64,000 nucleotides of DNA from Streptomyces sp. NBC_01463 (GTDB lineage: Bacteria; Actinomycetota; Actinomycetes; Streptomycetales; Streptomycetaceae), in assembly GCA_036227345.1 (NCBI GenBank), contig CP109468.1, positions 1,426,001 to 1,490,000 on the forward strand. Reading direction: 5' to 3'. Positions 58,517-64,000 of this stretch are shown here, piece after piece (the first letter of the stretch is position 1; every line of letters starts with the position of its first letter). Below the pieces are notes generated by a model, which ran no database searches, was not told where the DNA came from, and was given only the letters and a program-made list of their open reading frames with translations. A program made the translations under genes and the position numbers.

Positions 58517-60487
58517 TCACTCCCGCGGCCGCATCCGGTAGTTGTACGCGTCCGGCAGCGGCTCGTCGGTGAGTTCGGCCCACACCTCGTCCAGGATCTC
58601 GGCGCCCTCCCGGAGGTCGGCGACCTCGAGTCCCGCGTCGAACAGGGCGCGGGCCGCCGCCCGGTCCCCCTCCGCGATCAGGAGGCGCGCCTCCAGGAGG
58701 CGGAAGCGGCCCCGGAGGCGCAGCTCCGGCAGCAGGCCGTCCCAGACCGTGCGCGCCTCGGCGGTGCGGCCCGCCGTCAGCTGTGCCTCGATCGCCTCCC
58801 GGCCGAGGGCGGCCGTGGCGGCGGACCAGCTCTCGCCGTCGTCGCGGCGCTCCGCGCACAGGTCGTCGAACGCCTCCGCGTAGTGATCGGCCGCGCGGTC
58901 CTGCTGGCCGCTCTCCTGGGCCGCGACGGCGAGACAGCGCAGCAGCGGCCAGCGCGACGGGGCGAGCGCGAGACCGCGCTCCCAGCTGCGGACCGCCTGC
59001 GCCCGGTCGTCGGAGTGCCACTGGGCGACGCCGAGGTGGTATTCGGTGAGCGGTTCGGCGGATGCCGTCTCCAGCATGTCGCGCCAGTGCGGGGAGACGA
59101 GGGTGGGCCCGGGCGGAGCGACGCGGCGGGGTTCGGGGAACGAGCCCTGTTCCAGCAGTTCCAGCCAGGGGGCCTGCTGTTCGCCGAGCGTGGACTCCGC
59201 GAACGGGGTGCCGGGCAGCTTGTACCCGGCGCGCCGCACCTCGAGGGCGCCCCAGCCCGAACCGGTGGCGAGGACCTCGCCCGGTTCCGTGTCGGCGCAG
59301 CGCCGCCAGGCCCGGTACGCGGCGTCCACGTCGGCACGCGGGAGCACCGCCGCGAGCCGCTGCTCCGTCTCGGCGCGGGCTGCCGCCCAGTCGTCGCCGT
59401 GCACGGTCGCGGGGTCCGCGGCCAGCGGCCCGTACGACTCCAGCCAGCTGAACTCGCCGCCCGGCTCCAGCGGTACGTGTTCCAGCTGGGTGCGGGCGAG
59501 TCCTGCCTGGATCTCCGCGTAGCCGGCCGTGCCGGGCTCGGTGAGCCACTCCTGCCAGCGGCGGCCGCCGGGCCCGCTGCCCCAGAGGAACAGCTTGCGG
59601 CCCCGGAGCAGATCGGTGGAGGTCTGGACGAGCCCGTGGCCGTCCTCGTCGAGCGAGGCGATCCAGCGGCGGGCGCCGTCGGGCACCTCGTAGAAGTAGT
59701 CGGCGGGGAAGTCGCCGCGCAGCGGGTACGTACGGTCGACTCCGCCGGACTCGGGGACCGGGACCCGGGTCAGCGTCCGTTCGTAGCCGAAGTGCCAGGC
59801 CTCGTCGGCCGGTGCCAGCACCCGGGTGCGCTCGCCCTCCGGGACGGCGATGTTGGACCACCAGTAGACGGGGGCGGGGTGCTCGTGCGGGTTGCGTATC
59901 CGCACGCCGACGTGGAGGAAGTCGGAGTCCTCGGGCAGCCACAGGTCGACCTGGAACGGCAGGTCGCGCAGCCGCTCCCACTCCCAGAGCCGGACCATCT
60001 CGCCACCGTCGGGCGCCGGGACGCGGGCGGCGTGCACCGGGGCGCAGGACAGGGTGGTGTGGCCGGTCGCGCCGATGTTCCACTCGATGCCGCCGGAGAA
60101 CCAGGCGCCGTTGAGTGCGAAGTCGGCGGGCTGGAGCACGGGGTTGGCGTAGACGAGGTCGCGGCCGGTCGGCTTGTGGAAGAGGGAGTGGACGCGTCCG
60201 CCGAGTCCGGGCAGGACGGTGGCGCGCAGCCGGTCGTTCTCGATGACGATCGCGTCGAGGTCGGTCGGGGTGCGCTCGCGTCCGTAGCCGTCGAGGATGC
60301 GCACGGGAAGGACGGTGGCGAGCGGTTCGTGCCCGATCTGCCGGGCCATGTCACGGGGCAGGGCCGCCCGGTCGCGGTCGTCGACGACATGCATCTCGTC
60401 CAGCGGCCGCAGCGCGGGCAGCGGATTCTCCGGCCCCGGCGCCGCCGCAGGCAGGGTCAGGACGGTACGTCGTACGGTGGTGGCCAA
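58517..60487 (-). CDS. DUF5107 protein with C-terminal tetratricopeptide-like repeats
   Basis: 656 residues. The N-terminal DUF5107 domain (about 40-370) has IVIENDRLRATVLPGLGGRVHSLFHKPTGRDLVYANPVLQPADFALNGAWFSGGIEWNIG, resembling galactose-mutarotase-like beta sandwiches. The C-terminal part (about 460-640) has helical repeat units (EYHLGVAQWHSDDRAQAVRSWERGLALAPS, CLAVAAQESGQQDRAADHYAEAFDDL) of TPR type. Such proteins often accompany carbohydrate catabolism, but activity is not established. No signal peptide. Confidence 0.88.
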   Translation of the reverse strand: MATTVRRTVLTLPAAAPGPENPLPALRPLDEMHVVDDRDRAALPRDMARQIGHEPLATVLPVRILDGYGRERTPTDLDAIVIENDRLRATVLPGLGGRVHSLFHKPTGRDLVYANPVLQPADFALNGAWFSGGIEWNIGATGHTTLSCAPVHAARVPAPDGGEMVRLWEWERLRDLPFQVDLWLPEDSDFLHVGVRIRNPHEHPAPVYWWSNIAVPEGERTRVLAPADEAWHFGYERTLTRVPVPESGGVDRTYPLRGDFPADYFYEVPDGARRWIASLDEDGHGLVQTSTDLLRGRKLFLWGSGPGGRRWQEWLTEPGTAGYAEIQAGLARTQLEHVPLEPGGEFSWLESYGPLAADPATVHGDDWAAARAETEQRLAAVLPRADVDAAYRAWRRCADTEPGEVLATGSGWGALEVRRAGYKLPGTPFAESTLGEQQAPWLELLEQGSFPEPRRVAPPGPTLVSPHWRDMLETASAEPLTEYHLGVAQWHSDDRAQAVRSWERGLALAPSRWPLLRCLAVAAQESGQQDRAADHYAEAFDDLCAERRDDGESWSAATAALGREAIEAQLTAGRTAEARTVWDGLLPELRLRGRFRLLEARLLIAEGDRAAARALFDAGLEVADLREGAEILDEVWAELTDEPLPDAYNYRMRPRE

Positions 60488-60706
60488 GGCAACCTCGCTC
60501 CCTCACGCGGGCCGCCGCAGGTCCGGGCGCCCCCCGATGACCATGGAACACGCTCGACGCCGCGCGGACCAGGGGATCAGCCATCAGACTTCGGCAAAGC
60601 CGCCCGTCGCCGCGCCGCCCGATATTCCGTTTCCGCCCCGCCCCCGGCGCCGTAGGCTCCCCGGGCAGGCGTTGTGCGGTACACGAAACGGAACGGGCGG
60701 GACACG

Positions 60707-61060
60707 ATGAGCACGCAGCACACCTACCGAGTGATCGTGCGCGGCACGTGGGAGGGGCTGACGGACGAGGCGCGCGAGCGGCTGCTGGCCGAGGTCGAGC
60801 AGCACGGGCTGGCCGCGATGCAGTTCAGCGAGGAGGGTTCGCTGACCTACGACCGGGTGCTCAAACACTTCAGCTTCCGCTACGTGGTCGTGTCGGACGC
60901 GCAGGACGGTGACGAGATGGCGGCCGCGATCGCCGAGGACCGCGCGCAGACGGCGCTGCGGAAGGCCGGTTACGGCCACGGCGAGCTGCGGTCGACGGCG
61001 ACGGACATGGACACGATGAAGATCAATTACAAGGGGCGGCGGGGGCCGGGGACGGTGTGA
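60707..61060 (+). CDS. DUF6204 family protein
   Basis: 117 residues: HTYRVIVRGTWEGLTDEARERLLAEVEQHGLAAMQFSEEGSLTYDRVLKHFSFRYVV is the recognisable conserved core of this small actinobacterial family of unknown function. No membrane segment or known catalytic motif. It stands alone, divergent from the DUF5107 gene, with 219 bp between starts. Confidence 0.8.
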   Translation: MSTQHTYRVIVRGTWEGLTDEARERLLAEVEQHGLAAMQFSEEGSLTYDRVLKHFSFRYVVVSDAQDGDEMAAAIAEDRAQTALRKAGYGHGELRSTATDMDTMKINYKGRRGPGTV

Positions 61061-61125
61061 CCGTGGGCCGGTCCCGGCGTCGGCACCTCTGACCAGGAGG
61101 TTCTCTCCCGGTCAGCTCCCGCACC

Positions 61126-62037
61126 TCACGACGGTGGCGAGACGGGCCCGGACCCCTGCCGGCCCGGTGCGCCTTCCCGGTCGAAGCGCGGGAGACGGGT
61201 CGCGGTGCGGACGAGGTCGGCTACGGCTCTGGACCGGCTGTGAGGTGGCCAGGCGATGACGGTGGTGACCGCCGGCGCGTCCAGCACGGGCACCGCGGCG
61301 AGGTCCGCGTGCAGTTGGGCCCGGCACGACTCCGGTGAGACCGCGCAGGCACGGCCGAGCGCGACGAGCTGCAACAGCTGCGCGTGGTCGCGGACCCGCG
61401 GGCCGGGGCCGGCCGGGTAGCTGCCGTCGGAGGCCGGCCAACGGGGCAGGGGCAGGCCCGGCAGCCCGGTGATGTCGGCCATGCGCACATGGGCCCGAGC
61501 GGTGAGCGGATGCCCGGCCGGCAGGACCGCGACCTGGCCCTCCGTGCCGAGCTCCTCGGTGTGGAACCCGGTCGTCGAGTCGAACGGCCGGTGCAGCAGC
61601 GCCACGTCGGCCCGCCCCTCGCGCAGCTGCCGTTCCTGCTCGGCCGGGCCGCACAGGATGACGTCGACGGGGACCGCGTCGGGTTCGGCGGCGTAGGCGG
61701 CCAGCAGTTCCGCCAGCAGTTCGCTGGACGCACTGGCCTTGGTGACCAGGACCAGGCCGGGACGGCCGGTCACGGACAGGGCGGCGCGACGGGTCCGGCG
61801 CTCCGCGGCGTCGACCGCGTCGAGCGCAGCGCGGCCCTCGGTCAACAGCACCGATCCGGCCTCGGTCAGCGTGACGGTGCGGCTGGTCCGGTCCAGCAGG
61901 GATGCCCCGAGCCGGCGTTCGAGCCGCTGGATCGCCCTGGACAGCGGCGGCTGCGCGATCCCGAGCCGCTGTGCGGCGCGCCCGAAGTGCAGCTCTTCGG
62001 CGACGGCGACGAAATACCGCAGTTCCCGGGTCTCCAT
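61126..62037 (-). CDS. LysR family transcriptional regulator
   Basis: 303 residues. The HTH is LRYFVAVAEELHFGRAAQRLGIAQPPLSRAIQRLERRLGASLLDRTSRTVTLT, followed by the LysR effector domain. Reading minus, TAGCGT (62049-62044) lies 6 nt before ATG 62037, predicting a leaderless mRNA. It is divergent from an SDR gene, and a LysR-type T-N11-A dyad lies between them at 62060-62074. Confidence 0.94.
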   Translation of the reverse strand: METRELRYFVAVAEELHFGRAAQRLGIAQPPLSRAIQRLERRLGASLLDRTSRTVTLTEAGSVLLTEGRAALDAVDAAERRTRRAALSVTGRPGLVLVTKASASSELLAELLAAYAAEPDAVPVDVILCGPAEQERQLREGRADVALLHRPFDSTTGFHTEELGTEGQVAVLPAGHPLTARAHVRMADITGLPGLPLPRWPASDGSYPAGPGPRVRDHAQLLQLVALGRACAVSPESCRAQLHADLAAVPVLDAPAVTTVIAWPPHSRSRAVADLVRTATRLPRFDREGAPGRQGSGPVSPPS

Positions 62038-62059
62038 GCGGCCACGCTACTCCGGATCC

Positions 62060-62074
62060 ATACCCGGAAGGTAT
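62060..62074. promoter_or_regulatory. LysR-type operator between lysR and SDR genes
   Basis: ATACC (62060-62064), five bases, GGTAT (62070-62074): a perfect dyad holding the T-N11-A pattern of LysR sites. It sits upstream of the lysR -10 box and 59 bp before the SDR start. Confidence 0.6.
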
Positions 62075-62132
62075 CGCCGCCCACCCCATCGGTGTTGGAC
62101 CGCCGCCGGTCTCCGGGGGCAGCATCGTCCCC

Positions 62133-62864
62133 ATGAGCGAACGAAGGACTGCGCTGGTCACCGGCGCGAACAAGGGAATCGGCTACGAGATCGCCGCGGG
62201 TCTGGGTGCCCTCGGCTGGAGCGTCGGTGTGGGCGCCCGCGACGACCGGCGCCGCATGGCCGCGGTGGAGAAGCTGCGCGCTGCGGGCGTCGAGGCGTTC
62301 GGCGTACCACTGGACGTCACCGACGACACGAGCGTGACCGCCGCCGCGCGGCTGATCGAGGAGCGGGCGGGGCGCCTCGACGTACTCGTCAACAACGCCG
62401 CCATCACCGGCGGCATGCCGCAGGAACCCACCGGGGTCGATCCCGCCACCATCCGGACGGTCGTGGAGACCAACGTGATCGGCGTCATCCGCGTCACCAA
62501 CGCGATGCTGCCGCTGCTGCGGCGGTCCGCCTCACCGCGGATCGTGAACATGTCCAGCAGTGTCGGCTCCCTGACCCGGCAGTCGGGAACCGCTGCCGAG
62601 CAGACGACGGGTCCGGTGGCCGTGGCGTACGCACCGTCCAAGACGTTCCTGAACGCCGTCACCCTCCAGTACGCCCGGGAGCTGAGCGGCACGAACATCC
62701 TGATCAACACCGGCTGCCCCGGCTACGTCGCGACCGACCTCAACGGCTTCCGCGGCGTGCGCACCCCGGAACAGGGCGCGGCGATCGCCGTCAAGCTGGC
62801 GACCCTGCCCGACGACGGTCCGACCGGCGGGTTCTTCAACGACGCCGGCGTAGTGCCCTGGTGA
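62133..62864 (+). CDS. Short-chain dehydrogenase/reductase
   Basis: 243 residues, classical SDR. ALVTGANKGIGYEIA is the cofactor glycine motif, VNNAA the structural motif, NMSSSVGS gives the catalytic Ser and AYAPSKTF the YxxxK. It probably uses NADPH on a carbonyl substrate, as in the carbonyl-reductase-like SDRs that share TGANKGIG. It is divergent from the LysR regulator that likely controls it. Confidence 0.93.
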   Translation: MSERRTALVTGANKGIGYEIAAGLGALGWSVGVGARDDRRRMAAVEKLRAAGVEAFGVPLDVTDDTSVTAAARLIEERAGRLDVLVNNAAITGGMPQEPTGVDPATIRTVVETNVIGVIRVTNAMLPLLRRSASPRIVNMSSSVGSLTRQSGTAAEQTTGPVAVAYAPSKTFLNAVTLQYARELSGTNILINTGCPGYVATDLNGFRGVRTPEQGAAIAVKLATLPDDGPTGGFFNDAGVVPW

Positions 62865-63022
62865 TACCCCGCCCTGACGCTGTCTCGGCTCGCGCTCCGA
62901 CACGTCGGCCGGATCGGCCGAAAGACCGCCCCGCCGGTGTCGTCGCGGCTTGACCGGGTGGCGGTACCCGCCTTCTTCCGGGCGCCGCATTCCGCATGCG
63001 CGACGACCGTCCGTACCCGGCC

Positions 63023-63454
63023 TCAGGCTGTCGGGTCCCAGAGCCCGTCGGCTTCACCGCGGGCGAGGTGCTCGGCATAGACGCCGACCTTCCAGGCGAT
63101 GACGGACCGGGCCTCCTCCAGCGCCTCCATCTGCGCGTCGACGCGCTGCCGATGGGCGTCGAGCAACCGCAGACGCTCCGCCTCGTTGCCCGGTCCGCGG
63201 CGTACCAGTTCGGCGAAGTGCTTGAGATCGGCGAGTGGCATGCCGGATTCGCGGAGCCTGACACAGATCAGCAGCCATTCGATGTCGAAGTCGGTGTAGC
63301 GCCGCCGGCCGCCCGACGTGCGCCGGACCGGTCCGACGAGCAGTCCCTCGCGCTCGTAGAAGCGCAGGGCATGCACGCTCAGTCCGGTCCGCTCGGCTGC
63401 CTCGCCGATGCTCAGCGACGGCACCGCGGTCTCGGGGGTTGTCATGCCGCTCAT
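63023..63454 (-). CDS. MerR family transcriptional regulator
   Basis: 143 residues. The N-terminal MerR winged helix is LSIGEAAERTGLSVHALRFYEREGLLVGPVRRTSGGRRRYTDFDIEWL, followed by a long dimerisation helix. No cysteine cluster for metal sensing, so a small-molecule sensor is likely. ATG 63454 or 63445 may be used. It is divergent from an SDR gene whose promoter has the 19-bp spacer typical of MerR-activated promoters. Confidence 0.93.
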   Translation of the reverse strand: MSGMTTPETAVPSLSIGEAAERTGLSVHALRFYEREGLLVGPVRRTSGGRRRYTDFDIEWLLICVRLRESGMPLADLKHFAELVRRGPGNEAERLRLLDAHRQRVDAQMEALEEARSVIAWKVGVYAEHLARGEADGLWDPTA

Positions 63455-63463
63455 TCCCTGGGC

Positions 63464-63494
63464 TTGATCTAGACCTCACTCCAGATCGTAGCGT
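63464..63494 (+). promoter_or_regulatory. MerR-type promoter with 19-bp spacer and dyad, leaderless SDR start
   Basis: TTGATC (63464-63469) and TAGCGT (63489-63494) are 19 bp apart. Between them GATCTAGA (63466-63473) and TCCAGATC (63480-63487) form a 7-of-8 inverted repeat. MerR proteins activate such stretched promoters by twisting the spacer. Transcription would begin at about ATG 63502. Confidence 0.7.
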
Positions 63495-63501
63495 CAGCGG
63501 C

Positions 63502-64000
63502 ATGACGACTACTGATCAGCGGCCGCTCGGCTCGCCCTTCTCCGCCTCCAGCACCGCCCAGGACATCGTGGCCGGCCTCGATCTCTCCGGGAGGACGGCC
63601 GTGGTGACCGGCGGTTACTCCGGACTCGGCCTGGAGACCACGCGGGCCCTTACGGCCGCCGGTGCCCGGGTCATCGTTCCCGCCCGCCGCCCCGACGTCG
63701 CCCGTACCGCTCTGAAGGAGGTGAAGGACTGCGAGGTCGTCCCCATGGACCTGACCGACCTCGCAAGCGTCCGATCGGCCTCCGCACACATCCGCGACCG
63801 GACCGGCCGGATCGACCTCCTGATGGCTGTCGCCGGAGTCATGGCCACCCCGGAGCGACGCTTCGGGCCCGGCTGGGAAGGCCAGCTCACCGCCAACCAC
63901 TTCGGTCACTTCACCCTCACCGCAGAGCTCTACCCCCTCCTGGCCGCCGCGGACGGCGCACGCGTCGTCGTCAACAGCTCGGCCGGTCACACCCTGACCG
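63502..64000 (+). CDS. Short-chain dehydrogenase/reductase (3' end outside window)
   Basis: The first 166 residues are present. TAVVTGGYSGLGLETTRALTAAGARVIVPAR is the cofactor site, VVPMDLTDLASV the adenine loop, and NHFGHFTLTAELYPLL plus VVNSSAGH lead towards the active site, which lies past the edge. The layout (TGGYSGLGLET, LMAVAGVMATP) fits WW-oxidoreductase/retinol-dehydrogenase-like SDRs. It is the likely target of the divergent MerR protein. Confidence 0.9.
   Translation, partial: MTTTDQRPLGSPFSASSTAQDIVAGLDLSGRTAVVTGGYSGLGLETTRALTAAGARVIVPARRPDVARTALKEVKDCEVVPMDLTDLASVRSASAHIRDRTGRIDLLMAVAGVMATPERRFGPGWEGQLTANHFGHFTLTAELYPLLAAADGARVVVNSSAGHTLT

Noticed and set aside
1..64000. tRNA, rRNA, CRISPR, insertion sequence or prophage
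   Set aside because: No cloverleaf, repeat-spacer pattern, transposase or phage structural gene was recognised by reading; a dedicated scan was not possible.

Overview
The window is a stretch of high-GC actinobacterial chromosome, almost certainly Streptomyces. The signs are G/C-ending codons throughout, many GTG/TTG starts, GTGA/ATGA stop-start overlaps, very GC-rich hairpin terminators, and families typical of the genus (ROK regulators, DUF1996, DUF6204, SecDF, MLTR-type XRE regulators). I see no rRNA, tRNA, CRISPR array, transposase or phage genes. It reads as about 57 genes of an accessory-rich chromosomal region. The first and last genes are cut by the window edges.

Layout. 1-5846 (minus): a ROK regulator followed by a ribose-type sugar ABC importer (ATPase, permease, lipoprotein) and a Gfo/Idh/MocA oxidoreductase. 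6079-7771 (minus): an FCD-type GntR regulator and a FabH-like ketosynthase. 8041-14636 (plus): a five-gene operon with a PanE-like reductase, an NAD-linked formate dehydrogenase whose molybdenum subunit is split in two around a fused NuoE-NuoF diaphorase, and FdhD. 14703-16752: bile acid:sodium symporter-family transporter and divergent LysR. 17074-20452: acyl-CoA synthetase, aldo/keto reductase, ricin-type lectin. 20465-28831: small accessory genes (two methyltransferases, AraC/NmrA pair, flavin protein, GNAT, TetR/DoxX, LysR, pterin dehydratase, XRE). 28948-32743 (minus): actin-like protein, secreted Pro-rich protein and SecDF. 33064-35166: NAD-dependent DNA ligase. 35464-38218: secreted DUF1996 protein behind LacI-type operators, DUF305 lipoprotein, LacI regulator. 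38248-40885: membrane phosphodiesterase and a small unknown. 41053-46107: aldehyde dehydrogenase, SnoaL-like protein, NCS1 permease and divergent PucR. 46163-49934: two metallo-beta-lactamase-fold proteins, DedA, and an aminotransferase-fold protein with no lysine. 50162-55121: sugar-acid catabolic cluster (enolase-superfamily dehydratase, Zn dehydrogenase, unknown barrel-like protein, SMP-30 lactonase, IclR). 55431-61060: PAP2-DAGK fusion, methyltransferase, VOC protein, DUF5107/TPR, DUF6204. 61126-64000: LysR/SDR and MerR/SDR divergent pairs.

The most striking gene-level signal is the formate dehydrogenase. The FdsA-type chain is cut exactly between its N-terminal Fe-S half and its molybdopterin half. 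The halves are encoded in reverse order with the diaphorase between them, and the NuoE-NuoF linker contains a copy of a sequence that also occurs in an intergenic terminator at 6046. The second is the lysine-free aminotransferase-fold protein at 48684-49934, which cannot form the usual PLP Schiff base.

At the regulatory level, 8 of 12 transcription-factor genes have a -10-like hexamer 6-7 bases before the start codon. This predicts leaderless mRNAs, and several have an operator-like dyad over the start codon. Convergent gene ends are closed by perfect or near-perfect 9-19 bp hairpins.
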